A stretch of 64,000 nt of DNA from an uncultured Bacteroides sp. (GTDB lineage: Bacteria > Bacteroidota > Bacteroidia > Bacteroidales > Bacteroidaceae). This document shows positions 33,452 to 43,422 of the stretch, piece after piece (the stretch's first letter is position 1; each line of letters begins with the position of its first letter). A program made the translations under genes and the position numbers. Below the pieces are notes generated by a model. It saw only the letters and a program-made list of their open reading frames with translations, was not told the origin of the DNA and did not search any database. The stretch lies in contig CAUDXH010000002.1 in NCBI GenBank assembly GCA_958453305.1, forward strand, positions 1-64,000, written 5' to 3'.

Positions 33452-36448
33452 ATGTTCAGCAAGTTAAAGTTAAATCAGCTTTATTTTAAAGATACGCAGT
33501 TTGTCGATTTGATGATGAAGCGTATTTTCAATGTGCTTCTGGTGGCAAATCCGTATGATGCGTTCATGCTGGAAGACGACGGTCGTATAGATGAAAAAAT
33601 CTTTAATGAATATATGAGCCTCAGTTTGCGTTATCCTCCCCGGTTTACGCAGGTGTCAACTCCGGAAGAAGCCTGGCGCAAGCTGGATGAAACTATGTTC
33701 GACCTTGTAATCTGTATGCCGGGTTCCGATAACAGTGAAACCTTTGATATAGCCCGTGAGGTGAAGGAGAAATACCCTCATTTGCCCCTTGTGGTGCTTA
33801 CACCTTTTTCGCATGGTATTCGGCAGCGGATGGAGCATGAAGATTTAAGTATCTTTGAGTATGTATTCTGCTGGTTGGGTAATACCGATTTGCTGCTGTC
33901 TATTATTAAGCTGATAGAAGACAAAATGAATTTGGAGCATGATATTAAAGAAGTGGGCGTACAGATGATTCTGTTGGTGGAAGACTCTATCCGTTTTTAT
34001 TCGTCTGTGCTTCCTGATTTATATAAGTTTGTTCTTCGTCAGAGTCAGGAGTTTGCCACTGAAGCCTTAAATGAACATCAGCGTACGTTGCGTATGCGTG
34101 GGCGTCCGAAGATTGTGCTGACCCGGTCATATGAAGAGGCGATGGAGCTTTATGAGAAATACCGGCAAAATATATTGGGAATCATTTCGGATGCCCGTTT
34201 CCCGCATGAAGGAGTTACCGATCCGCTGGCTGGTATCAAATTACTGAAAGAAGTTCGTGCGCGCGACCCTTTCATGCCGCTGATTCTTCAGTCGGCAGAA
34301 GAAGCCAACCGCAGTTATGCCGATGAACTGGATGCTTTGTTTATCGATAAAAATTCCAAGAAGATGAACATTGACTTGCGGGAAGCCGTATCTGACAACT
34401 TTGGCTTTGGCGATTTTATTTTCCGTAATCCGAAAACTCAGGAAGAAGTAGCGCGGGTGCATAATCTGAAAGAGCTCCAAAATGTGCTGTTTTCCATTCC
34501 TGCTGAGTCTTTCTTTTATCATATCACCCGTAATCATATCTCACGTTGGCTTTATTCGCGTGCCATGTTTCCCTTGGCAGAGTTTGTGCGTCAGATCACT
34601 TGGGACTCGTTGCAAGATTTGGATGCACACCGTCAGATTATTTTTGAAGCCATCGTGAAATACCGTAAGCGTAAAAACCAGGGAGTGGTAGCCATTTTCC
34701 AGCGTGACCGCTTTGACCGATATTCGAATTTTGCCCGTATAGGCGATGGCTCGCTGGGAGGAAAGGGACGTGGATTAGCTTTTATTGATAACATGGTAAA
34801 GCGCCATATTGAGTTCAGCGAATTTGAAAATGCTTCGGTGGTAATTCCTAAGACAGTGGTGCTTTGCACGGATATCTTTGATGAATTCATGGATACCAAT
34901 CATCTTTATCAGATAGCCTTGAGCGATGCTGATGATGATGCCATTTTGCGGGCTTTTTTGAGAGCAAAGCTTCCCGACCATCTGGTAGAAGATTTCTTTG
35001 CCTTTTTCGAAGTCGTAAAATCTCCCATAGCAATCCGTTCGTCCAGCTTGTTGGAAGATTCCCATTATCAGCCGTTTGCCGGAATTTATTCCACTTATAT
35101 GATTCCCTATCTGGAAGATAAATACGAAATGCTCCGCATGCTGAGCGATGCAATTAAAGGGGTATATGCTTCGGTTTATTATAAGGACAGCAAGGCTTAT
35201 ATGCAAGCCACAAGCAACGTGATTGATCAGGAAAAGATGGCTGTAATTTTGCAGGAAGTAGTAGGTACCCAATATGGTGACCGTTATTATCCTGCTATTT
35301 CAGGAGTGGCACGTTCCATCAATTATTATCCCATTAATGATGAACTGGCAGAAGAAGGTACAGTCAGTCTTGCCTTGGGACTCGGTAAATACATTGTAGA
35401 CGGAGGACTAACGTTGCGTATCTGTCCGTATCATCCCACGCAGGTGCTTCAAACCAGTGAAATGGAGATTGCTTTACGTGAAACCCAGACCCGCTTTTAT
35501 GCACTCGACTTGAAAAACATGGGTGAAGACTTCTCGCTTGACGACGGGTTTAATTTGCTGAAACTTCATGTGAAAGAGGCTGAGGCTGACGGTGCATTGA
35601 ATTACATTGCATCTACTTACGATCCGTATGACATGGTTATCCGTGACGGCATTTATCCGGGAGGGCGAAAACTGATTACTTTCGCTAATATTCTTCAACA
35701 TGACGTGTTTCCTTTAGCTCGTATTTTGCAGTTGGTTCAAGAGTATGGTCAGAACGAGATGAGGCGTCCGGTAGAAATCGAGTTTGCTGTCAACTTTGAC
35801 GCGCGTACCCGCAGTGGCGTGTTCTATTTGCTTCAAATTCGTCCGATGGTAGATTTGAAAGCCGATTTGCAGGAAGATTTAAATGCCATTCCTGAAAACC
35901 GCTTACTGCTGAAGAGTGAAAACTCGCTCGGACATGGAGTAATGGAAGAAATTCACGATGTGATTTATGTAAAGACCGAGGGATATTCGGCATCGAATAA
36001 TCAGTTGATTGCTTATGATATAGAAAAACTGAACCGACGTTTCCTTGATGAGGAGAAACATTATGTGCTTGTCGGTCCGGGACGGTGGGGAAGCAGTGAC
36101 ACTTGGCTGGGTATTCCGGTGAAATGGCCTAACATATCGGCAGCCCGTGTCATAGTAGAAGCGGGATTGACTAATTATCGTGTTGACCCCAGTCAGGGAA
36201 CGCATTTTTTCCAGAACCTTACTTCATTCGGGGTGGGCTATTTTACCATCAATGCCTATATGAATGACGGTATATATAATCAGGCCTTGCTCGACAGTAT
36301 GCCAGCCGTAGAGGAAACCAAGTTTCTTCGTTGGGTGCATTTTGAGCACCCTTTAACTGTGAAGATGGATGGAAAGAAGAAAGTTGGGGTTGTGGAACTG
36401 CCCGATTCTGTTTTTCGTGAGGAGAGAGTAAATGGGCATGGGGAGTGA
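33452..36448 (+). CDS. PPDK/PEP-synthase ATP-grasp protein with receiver-like domains
   Basis: A 998-residue cytoplasmic protein. Two receiver-like domains come first: about 22-160, where the phospho-Asp position reads FDLVICMPG (no Asp), and about 168-310, with ILLVEDS, SDARFPHEG and FIDKNS. The PEP/pyruvate-binding ATP-grasp region covers about 430-800: GSLGGKGRGLAFID, then SPIAIRSSSLLEDSH and EIEFAV ending in LLQIRPM. The rest (about 800-998) is not the usual mobile domain with its TGGxxxHAAIxAR phosphohistidine, which I cannot find. It is therefore unlikely to be a plain PEP synthase. Such genes often carry the name phosphoenolpyruvate synthase. It diverges from gdhA, hinting at a link to carbon/nitrogen balance. 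Confidence 0.8.
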   Translation: MFSKLKLNQLYFKDTQFVDLMMKRIFNVLLVANPYDAFMLEDDGRIDEKIFNEYMSLSLRYPPRFTQVSTPEEAWRKLDETMFDLVICMPGSDNSETFDIAREVKEKYPHLPLVVLTPFSHGIRQRMEHEDLSIFEYVFCWLGNTDLLLSIIKLIEDKMNLEHDIKEVGVQMILLVEDSIRFYSSVLPDLYKFVLRQSQEFATEALNEHQRTLRMRGRPKIVLTRSYEEAMELYEKYRQNILGIISDARFPHEGVTDPLAGIKLLKEVRARDPFMPLILQSAEEANRSYADELDALFIDKNSKKMNIDLREAVSDNFGFGDFIFRNPKTQEEVARVHNLKELQNVLFSIPAESFFYHITRNHISRWLYSRAMFPLAEFVRQITWDSLQDLDAHRQIIFEAIVKYRKRKNQGVVAIFQRDRFDRYSNFARIGDGSLGGKGRGLAFIDNMVKRHIEFSEFENASVVIPKTVVLCTDIFDEFMDTNHLYQIALSDADDDAILRAFLRAKLPDHLVEDFFAFFEVVKSPIAIRSSSLLEDSHYQPFAGIYSTYMIPYLEDKYEMLRMLSDAIKGVYASVYYKDSKAYMQATSNVIDQEKMAVILQEVVGTQYGDRYYPAISGVARSINYYPINDELAEEGTVSLALGLGKYIVDGGLTLRICPYHPTQVLQTSEMEIALRETQTRFYALDLKNMGEDFSLDDGFNLLKLHVKEAEADGALNYIASTYDPYDMVIRDGIYPGGRKLITFANILQHDVFPLARILQLVQEYGQNEMRRPVEIEFAVNFDARTRSGVFYLLQIRPMVDLKADLQEDLNAIPENRLLLKSENSLGHGVMEEIHDVIYVKTEGYSASNNQLIAYDIEKLNRRFLDEEKHYVLVGPGRWGSSDTWLGIPVKWPNISAARVIVEAGLTNYRVDPSQGTHFFQNLTSFGVGYFTINAYMNDGIYNQALLDSMPAVEETKFLRWVHFEHPLTVKMDGKKKVGVVELPDSVFREERVNGHGE

Positions 36449-36589
36449 AGCAATGCTTGCCTTTTCGCTATCTTTGCCTGAATAAAGATAGGCTTTCATT
36501 CTTTAAGGTTGTGAGAAACCGATAGCGTGCGTGTGCGATGAGAGCCTGTAAATTAAATTTTAGTTCTTAATAAAAACACATTAATTCGT

Positions 36590-37750
36590 ATGTTGAAATC
36601 AACTGTGCAGCAGGTTTCTTCTGCTGCATTTACTGACACGAAGCCTCATTATGAACTGTTGGATGGTTTGCGAGGCGTAGCGGCTTTATTGGTATTGTGG
36701 TATCATGTGCAAGAAGGATTTGCCTTTGCTGAAGGAGCACCGGTTATTGAACACATGAACCATGGATACTTAGCTGTTGACTTCTTTTTTATCCTTTCGG
36801 GGTTTGTGATAGGTTATGCCTATGATGATCGTTGGAATAAGAGTTTGACGATGCGTAATTTCTTCAAGCGCCGTTTGATCAGACTACACCCGATGGTGGT
36901 GCTGGGAGCTGTTGTAGGAGCTGTTTGCTTTTTGTTGCAAGGAAGCGTGCAGTGGGACGGGACTCATGTAGCTATTTCATCGGTAATGATTGCTTTGCTT
37001 TTTGCCTTGTTTTTTATCCCTGCCTTACCGGGCGGAATGGGCGAAGTGCGCGGGAATGGAGAAGCATTTCCGCTCAATGGTCCGGCGTGGTCGCTTTTTT
37101 ATGAATATATAGGCAATCTTCTTTATGCGCTCCTGCTTCGCCGGTTGTCAACCAAGGCCTTGACTGCACTTGTCATTGCATTGGGAGGCGGCTTGATGGC
37201 ATTTACCTGGCTTGACTTGTCGGGTTACGGAAGTTTTGGAGTGGGATGGACTATGCAGGGAGCCGGATTTTGGAGCGGCTTGTTGCGTATGATGTTCCCG
37301 TTTTCGATGGGACTTTTGCTTTCCCGCCATTTCAGACCGGTAAAGATAAAGGGAGCTTTCTGGATTTGCGCTATTGTTTTATTGCTATTATTTCTTGTGC
37401 CATCCATTGCAAATAGCGGAGCAATCTGTATGAATGGAGTCTTTGAGTCTTTTTGTATTATGGTAATGTTTCCTTTACTGGTATGGCTGGGGGCTTCAGG
37501 CAAAACTACCGATACCTTGTCTTCACGCATCTGCAAGTTCTTGGGTGACATTTCGTTCCCACTTTATATCACGCATTATCCCATTATGTATCTATTTTAT
37601 GCTTGGTTGATTAAGCATCAGCTTTTCACATTGGCAGACACATGGCAGGTGGTACTGGGCGTGTGTGTTGCCAATGTGACATTAGCTTATCTTTATCTCA
37701 AACTATACGATGAGCCTGTGCGCAAGTGGCTTGCGGCTAAATTTACTTGA
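36590..37750 (+). CDS. Acyltransferase family 3 (OafA-like) membrane protein
   Basis: A 386-residue membrane protein with about ten helices. The family signature LDGLRGVAALLVLWYHV (about 22-38) holds the conserved His, and YLAVDFFFILSGFVI (about 60-74) and the NFFKRRLIRLHP arginine motif follow. These enzymes O-acetylate (or succinylate) sugars of lipopolysaccharide, peptidoglycan or exported glycans. The target is unknown. Its stop overlaps the convergent TolC gene by 8 bp, leaving no room for a terminator. Confidence 0.92.
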   Translation: MLKSTVQQVSSAAFTDTKPHYELLDGLRGVAALLVLWYHVQEGFAFAEGAPVIEHMNHGYLAVDFFFILSGFVIGYAYDDRWNKSLTMRNFFKRRLIRLHPMVVLGAVVGAVCFLLQGSVQWDGTHVAISSVMIALLFALFFIPALPGGMGEVRGNGEAFPLNGPAWSLFYEYIGNLLYALLLRRLSTKALTALVIALGGGLMAFTWLDLSGYGSFGVGWTMQGAGFWSGLLRMMFPFSMGLLLSRHFRPVKIKGAFWICAIVLLLLFLVPSIANSGAICMNGVFESFCIMVMFPLLVWLGASGKTTDTLSSRICKFLGDISFPLYITHYPIMYLFYAWLIKHQLFTLADTWQVVLGVCVANVTLAYLYLKLYDEPVRKWLAAKFT

Positions 37751-39107
37751 CCTTCAGCGTTCCGCTTGCTTTTTGATATGCAATCCATTCCAGATACAGC
37801 TGGAAGTGTGCATTAACTTTTGTTTGCCAGGCTTGCTGCCAGAGAGTTTGTGCTTCTAAATGGTCGGACAAGGTTTCCAATCCCTGTTTAAACTGTTCGG
37901 CACTGACTCTTTGGTTTTCTTCGGCTTGTTCCAGTGAAATATCGGCAAGCTCGCATTCCAGTTTAGCTTCTTCCAGGTTATTGGCAGCCTGTGTCACTTC
38001 TAATAACATCAGTTCATTCTTGTCGGCCTGTTCCAGCAAGCTTTGCTGCAATTTGGCTTTGGCGGCATTTACCTTATGTTTTCGCTCTCCAAAATGGAAG
38101 ATAGGAATACTGACATTGAGCAGTGCGGTAAAGCTCCCTCCATCCAGAAATTTCTGACCGTTTACATCGAGTCCGTTGATGTAATTATAGCTTCCCTGCA
38201 CGCCTATTTGAGGCAACATTTCGCTGCGCGATAATTTTACCTGCTGCCGGTTAATCTCTACTTGCTTGTTGAGTATATTATATTCAGGTCGTGAACTGAT
38301 GTCGTTGGCTTTAAGGGGAATGCTTAAGTCGACCGACGGATATTCATCGGATACAGTGAGAGGCGTGGTAAGAGGTTTGCCTATATAGTGGCATAGGTTC
38401 ATGGAAGCCAGCCGGAGCGCGTTTTCTGCCTTGCGCCGGTTTATTTCGGCTTCATTCAGTTTGACCTGAACCTTGAGCACGTCATTGCGTGATTTTAGTC
38501 CATGCCGTAGTGCACTTTCCACATTCTTCATTAACTCTTCTAAGGTTTTATGGTAGGCATTGGTAACCTTTTGCATCTCTTGGGCTTTTACCAGCATGGC
38601 ATAAGCCTGGTCGGTATTCATAATCACCTCAGTTTCGGTTAAAGTCTTGTTCAAAAGAGCCATCTCCTTACCCAGCTTTGCCATTTTATAGGCTGAGCGG
38701 ATTTTTCCTCCCATATAAAGCGGCTGCTGTACGGTGGCTCCTCCCATGTAAGCCCATCCCACCTTGTAATTAAGGTCGATTCCGGGGAAATAAGCAAATC
38801 CGCCATTAGGAGTAGGAGTTCCATCTGCTCCGGGCATGAAAACCGGAAGATTTCCTCCCTGGATAGGGAAGTTTCCTTTACTGGTGCTGTAAAGTCCTGT
38901 TCCATTCAGTTTAAAATCGGGAAAGAAGTTCGCTTTATAGCTTGCAGCTGTATGGCGGGCATGGTCAATCTGATGTGCCGATGCAGCCAGTTGCTTGTTC
39001 TGTTCCAAAGCCATTTCTCGGCATTGCTGCAAGGTGAGATATTCTTGGGCAAGGACACCTTGGCAAAGAACAAGAAGAGCCAATATCAATCGATTCGTTT
39101 TTTTCAT
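37743..39107 (-). CDS. TolC-family outer-membrane channel of RND pump
   Basis: A 454-residue outer-membrane efflux protein with a signal peptide (about 1-20) and two OEP repeats. The sequence includes YLTLQQCREMALEQNKQL at the N-terminus and a Gly/Pro-rich insert near 80-105. It is last in the adaptor-pump-channel operon, 4 nt after the RND gene. It is a distant paralogue of the 25876-27342 protein. Confidence 0.92.
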   Translation of the reverse strand: MKKTNRLILALLVLCQGVLAQEYLTLQQCREMALEQNKQLAASAHQIDHARHTAASYKANFFPDFKLNGTGLYSTSKGNFPIQGGNLPVFMPGADGTPTPNGGFAYFPGIDLNYKVGWAYMGGATVQQPLYMGGKIRSAYKMAKLGKEMALLNKTLTETEVIMNTDQAYAMLVKAQEMQKVTNAYHKTLEELMKNVESALRHGLKSRNDVLKVQVKLNEAEINRRKAENALRLASMNLCHYIGKPLTTPLTVSDEYPSVDLSIPLKANDISSRPEYNILNKQVEINRQQVKLSRSEMLPQIGVQGSYNYINGLDVNGQKFLDGGSFTALLNVSIPIFHFGERKHKVNAAKAKLQQSLLEQADKNELMLLEVTQAANNLEEAKLECELADISLEQAEENQRVSAEQFKQGLETLSDHLEAQTLWQQAWQTKVNAHFQLYLEWIAYQKASGTLKVK

Positions 39108-39111
39108 TGTT

Positions 39112-42100
39112 CTACTTTTTTATATGGAAGAAAAGTGCATAAAGCACAGGGATAAACAATAGTGTAATGAGTGTACCGAAAAGCAGTCCTCCCATGATGG
39201 ATGCAGACAGAGAGCCGAACATCGGGTCAGTAAGTAATGGAATCATTCCCAATATGGTGGTAAGCGAAGCCATCATAACCGGGCGCAAACGGCTTTGTGC
39301 GCTATCTGTCAGAGCTGTGACAGGATCTGTTCCGCTGTTGATTTGCTGTGAAATTTCGTCCATCAGTACGATTCCGTTTTTTATCAGCATACCGATAAGT
39401 CCTAATGTACCAACAATAGCCACGAAGTCAAAGGTCTTTCCAGTCAGCAGCATGACAGCTACAACACCGACCAAAATCATCGGCAATACGGAAAGAATGA
39501 TGATGGGTTTGCGGTAATCTTTAAAGAGCATAATCAGAATAGCTATCATCAAGATTATGGCTAAGGGGAAGTTTTTAAACAAGTACTGAGTAGATTGGCT
39601 GCTGGCACTTTTTTCCCCTTGCCATTGCAGTTGATATCCTTCAGGCAGCTGTATCTTTTCCAGCTTGTCGGCTACAGCCTGCCAGGCAGCTTCGGTTTCC
39701 AGTCCGGCAACGGGCGAAGCCTGCACGCGGTAACTCCGTTGTCCGTTATAGCGCGGAATGACCGGATATTCCCACCGGATATCAATGCTCCGGCTGATTT
39801 GTTTGAGCGGCGTAGTAGCCATGACCTTCTCTATGATATCATTTTTGGTTAAGGTTCCGGTCATAGCTTTGTCAATCATTTCATCGGATAAGACGGTCGA
39901 CAAAGAGGGTATCATGGAAAATACTTGCGTATTACCTAAGTCTTCAATCGGATTTCCTTTTTCGTCCAGACATTTCAGGTAGATGGTATGAGGGTGTATG
40001 CCTTCATAAAAACTACCTGTAGGAATACCTCCGGCAGCAACTAGCAATGACATACTCACATTGCTTCTGCTCAGTCCGAGTGCACGGGCTGCAGCTTGGT
40101 CGTAATCAACTGTAATTACCGGAATTTTCTTTTCCCAGTCTGAGGTAATCAGGCAAACTTCGGGCATGGTTTCCATGATACGCCGTGCAGTGTCTGCCAA
40201 CGTTTCCAATACGGCAGGGTCTGGTCCCAAGAACTGTGCTTCGATTGGATATTTTTTGAACATCAAGTTATACCGTTTCAATTTGATATAAGCGTCGGGA
40301 TAGCGTTCGGAAAGCTCATGCTGAATTTCATCAATATGTTTCACCAGTTCTTCTGCCGAGGTGAAGTCTATGATCAGCTCCCCGTATGACAGTGAGGGAT
40401 AGGGGATGCTTCGCACCAGATTGTATCGTCCGGGCGTATTTCCTATTGAAGCAGTGATGTGGGTGATTTCTTTCCGTGTCTTCAGATAGTCTTGTATCTC
40501 GTTCAAGTCGTGCTCTATCCGTGTATAGTTGGTCCCTTCGGGCAACTTGTATTCCATATAAAGCTGGTCGTATGACATATCCGGGAAAAATCCCCGCTTC
40601 ATAAACCGGAAGCTAAACAGAGCGATGAACAACAATCCTGCCATAATCCCTACAAAAGTAAACCGGTGAGAGAGACCCCAATGCAGTCCGCAACGCAGCC
40701 ATTCATAGGCTTTTCCTTTATAGATACGCTTTTCGCCTTCTTCTTGCACCTCCTTTGAGGGATGCAGATAACGGTTGGCAAGTAGTGGAACATGTACTAG
40801 GGCGAGTACCCAGCTGAGGGTCAGCGACACAGCAAGAATGATAAACAAGTCGCGGGTATAAACGCCGGCTGTATCGGGCGACAGGAAGATAGGAAGGAAA
40901 GCGAGAATAGCAATTAAAGTAGCTCCTAATAGAGGCATGGCTGTTTTTCGTCCGATGGAAGTCAAAGCCTCCATTCGTGGTTTTCCGGCTTTCATATCTA
41001 CTAAAATACCGTCGACGATGACAATGGCATTATCCACTAACATTCCCATGGCAAGAATGAAAGCAGCCAGTGAAACCCGTTGCATGGTTCCGTCCATGCT
41101 GTAGAGGAAGAGGAACGAACCTAATACGGTAATAAGTAGGGAGATTCCGATGATGATGCCGCTTTTGAACCCCATGGTCAGCATGAGAATGATGACTACA
41201 ATAGCCACCGATTCAGCTAAGTTGATACCAAAAGTTCCCAATGAGTCTGCCACTCGTTCCGGCTGGTAAAAAACTTTATGGCACTCCACTCCTGTAGGGA
41301 ATCGGTTAGACTTGAGTTCTTCAACTTTCTTTTCTACGGCATGACCGACTTTCAGAATATCCGAGCCTGATGAGGCAGCTATTAAGATTCCGATAGCCCG
41401 TTGCTGATCATAAAACAGTTCGTTGCGGGTAGGGTCTTCGTATGCTTTCTCTATCTGTGCAATGTCGCAGAGGCGTAACTGGTCATCTTCATGTCCCTGT
41501 ATCAGCATGCGGCTGATGTCTTCTACTGTTTTAAACTTATCGTCAACCGTAACTCGGATTCGGCGGTCTTTGTTTTCGAAATAGCCACTGTATGTTGTTT
41601 CGTTTTGTCCGTTCAGGGTAACCAATACTTCCGCAGGGCTTACTCCCAAGGTAGCCATACGGTCTTGCAGCAGTGAGATATTGATACATTCTTCCCGTTT
41701 ACCGTAAAGTTCGATTCGTTCTACTCCGTCCAAGTTGCCGACTTCCCGTTTGATGAGTTCGGCATAGTCAGCCAGTTCACGGTCGCTTAAGCCATCACCT
41801 GTCAGTGCATAGAAAATTCCGTATACATTGCCGAAGTCATCTTGTACCGTTGGTTTGTTGGCCCCTTGAGGCAGAGAAGCTCCCGCATCGTTAACCTTGC
41901 GGCGCAATATATCCCAGTATTGTTCCACTTCATTGTCGGGGACCGTGGTTTTCAGTTCTACTTCAATGAGTGACAAGTCATTGTATGAATAACTCTCCGT
42001 ATGGTCTATATTCCCCATTGAGCGGATTGCTTTTTCCAGCGGGTCGGTCACTTCAAGTTCTACCTGATGGGCAGAAGCTCCGGGATATACCGTTACAACA

Positions 42101-42240
42101 ATTGCTTGCTTTACTTTAATTTCCGGGTCTTCCAGCTTACTCATCTGGTAGCATGAGAAAAGTCCTCCTGTAATCAATACCGCAATCAGAAAATAGATGA
42201 GATTACGGTTTTGGAAAGCCCATTTACCTATATCTGTCAT
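39112..42240 (-). CDS. RND-family efflux transporter (AcrB-like)
   Basis: A 1,042-residue inner-membrane pump with twelve helices and two large periplasmic loops (after helix 1 and helix 7). The helix-4 motif GMLVDNAIVIVDG places D403 and N404 where AcrB has the Asp407-Asp408 proton-relay pair, so one of the two acids is Asn, as in a subset of RND pumps. The DPEIKVKQAIV start is typical of Bacteroidetes HAE-type members. It overlaps the adaptor gene by 4 bp (translational coupling) and is followed by the TolC gene. Confidence 0.95.
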   Translation of the reverse strand: MTDIGKWAFQNRNLIYFLIAVLITGGLFSCYQMSKLEDPEIKVKQAIVVTVYPGASAHQVELEVTDPLEKAIRSMGNIDHTESYSYNDLSLIEVELKTTVPDNEVEQYWDILRRKVNDAGASLPQGANKPTVQDDFGNVYGIFYALTGDGLSDRELADYAELIKREVGNLDGVERIELYGKREECINISLLQDRMATLGVSPAEVLVTLNGQNETTYSGYFENKDRRIRVTVDDKFKTVEDISRMLIQGHEDDQLRLCDIAQIEKAYEDPTRNELFYDQQRAIGILIAASSGSDILKVGHAVEKKVEELKSNRFPTGVECHKVFYQPERVADSLGTFGINLAESVAIVVIILMLTMGFKSGIIIGISLLITVLGSFLFLYSMDGTMQRVSLAAFILAMGMLVDNAIVIVDGILVDMKAGKPRMEALTSIGRKTAMPLLGATLIAILAFLPIFLSPDTAGVYTRDLFIILAVSLTLSWVLALVHVPLLANRYLHPSKEVQEEGEKRIYKGKAYEWLRCGLHWGLSHRFTFVGIMAGLLFIALFSFRFMKRGFFPDMSYDQLYMEYKLPEGTNYTRIEHDLNEIQDYLKTRKEITHITASIGNTPGRYNLVRSIPYPSLSYGELIIDFTSAEELVKHIDEIQHELSERYPDAYIKLKRYNLMFKKYPIEAQFLGPDPAVLETLADTARRIMETMPEVCLITSDWEKKIPVITVDYDQAAARALGLSRSNVSMSLLVAAGGIPTGSFYEGIHPHTIYLKCLDEKGNPIEDLGNTQVFSMIPSLSTVLSDEMIDKAMTGTLTKNDIIEKVMATTPLKQISRSIDIRWEYPVIPRYNGQRSYRVQASPVAGLETEAAWQAVADKLEKIQLPEGYQLQWQGEKSASSQSTQYLFKNFPLAIILMIAILIMLFKDYRKPIIILSVLPMILVGVVAVMLLTGKTFDFVAIVGTLGLIGMLIKNGIVLMDEISQQINSGTDPVTALTDSAQSRLRPVMMASLTTILGMIPLLTDPMFGSLSASIMGGLLFGTLITLLFIPVLYALFFHIKK

Positions 42241-43304
42241 AGCAAACCTCCTTCATTGGTTGATGATACCGGTTGTAAAATCCGTACGGCTTGACCGTCT
42301 TTTAAATAATGAATGCCCGATGATACAATGCAGTCGCCTTGTTTAAGCCGGTTACAGTGAATCAGCAGGCTGCCGTCGCTTTTCAGACGCAGGCTTTCTA
42401 CTTCGGTGAGACAGACATGACCGTCTTTGTAGATGAAAAGAAATTCTTTTCCATCTTTCTGCATGACCGAACTGCCCGGTACAGCCCATACCGTCTGTTC
42501 GCCCGATTTACAGGTAATTGAAACCGTGGTGTTCATGCCGGGAGAAGGAAGTGGAAGCGTGTTTTTTTCCACTTTCAGCCGCATGGTATAAAGCTGGTTT
42601 GAATTTGCTTTTTCTGTAATGCCGATGGGAGTCAGGTTATAGGTCTTCCCCGGAAAGACATCGAAGGTGCAGGAAAACGATTCAAACTCATTCCGGCGGA
42701 TATATTCCGAAGCCGGCAAGTTCAGTTCCACTTCAGGAGCTTCCCGGCTGATAATAGAAATAACCGGCATGCCTGCAGCTACAGTTTCATGCGAATCGAA
42801 CAGGCACTTCTGTATAAATCCGTCGAATGGAGCATACATGCGGGTATATTCCAGCTGGTCGCGGTGGTTCTTGTATTTTGCTTCAATTTGTTGCAGGCCA
42901 TATTTTGCCTTATCATTGGCATTGGGAGTCGTACCATTTTCCTGATAAAGCGCCATGACACGCTGTGCCTCTCCTTTTATCTGATTATATTCGGCTTCAG
43001 TAGCTTGAAGCTGCACTTCATAGTCAGTGGGGTCTAACTGAGCCAGTAGCTGTCCTTTCCGGATGGCTTCTCCCTCTTTGACCCGTATGCTTTCAATGGT
43101 ACCGCTTACTTTAAAAGAAAGGTTGATGTCATGAGCCGCTTTGACTTTAGCGGGGAATTGAAGCACAGAGAGTGACGATGCCAAGCGTACGGTATCGGTT
43201 TTTACGATGCTTACCTTGGTGGTATCTGCTTGTCTTTTCTTGTCGCTGCATGAGGTAGCTACAAGAAGAGCTAGTGCACCTAAGAAAAAATGGAAGAGTT
43301 TCAT
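42237..43304 (-). CDS. RND efflux periplasmic adaptor lipoprotein (AcrA-like)
   Basis: A 355-residue membrane-fusion lipoprotein (lipobox ATSC, Cys19). It has a barrel-sandwich half (VSGTIESIRVKEGEAIRKGQ near 67-87), a short helical hairpin (about 95-145), the returning half (YAPFDGFIQKC) and a beta-barrel plus membrane-proximal domain. First gene of the pump operon with its own promoter; an AraC-type regulator is encoded upstream on the same strand. Confidence 0.93.
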   Translation of the reverse strand: MKLFHFFLGALALLVATSCSDKKRQADTTKVSIVKTDTVRLASSLSVLQFPAKVKAAHDINLSFKVSGTIESIRVKEGEAIRKGQLLAQLDPTDYEVQLQATEAEYNQIKGEAQRVMALYQENGTTPNANDKAKYGLQQIEAKYKNHRDQLEYTRMYAPFDGFIQKCLFDSHETVAAGMPVISIISREAPEVELNLPASEYIRRNEFESFSCTFDVFPGKTYNLTPIGITEKANSNQLYTMRLKVEKNTLPLPSPGMNTTVSITCKSGEQTVWAVPGSSVMQKDGKEFLFIYKDGHVCLTEVESLRLKSDGSLLIHCNRLKQGDCIVSSGIHYLKDGQAVRILQPVSSTNEGGLL

Positions 43305-43340
43305 AATAATGATTCTTTATAGTTATAGCTTTTGTAATTA

Positions 43341-43372
43341 CAAATATAACCCTCCCCATAAGAAAAACCAAG
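43341..43372 (-). promoter_or_regulatory. Promoter of RND efflux operon
   Basis: Complement reads CTTG (43369-43372), a 20-nt spacer and TATATTTG (43341-43348). This puts the pump genes under a promoter separate from the araC-type gene. Confidence 0.6.
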
Positions 43373-43422
43373 TTTGCTAACGAAGTTTAAGTGTTCTTTT
43401 TTTCTTATTTTATATGCAATGA

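Noticed and set aside
33452..36448. Naming the large protein PEP synthase (ppsA)
   Set aside because: The phosphohistidine domain needed for the reaction was not found and two receiver-like domains are added.
39112..42240. Loss of proton relay in the RND pump because of Asn404
   Set aside because: An Asp-Asn pair in helix 4 occurs in a subset of RND pumps, so this is not evidence of an inactive protein.
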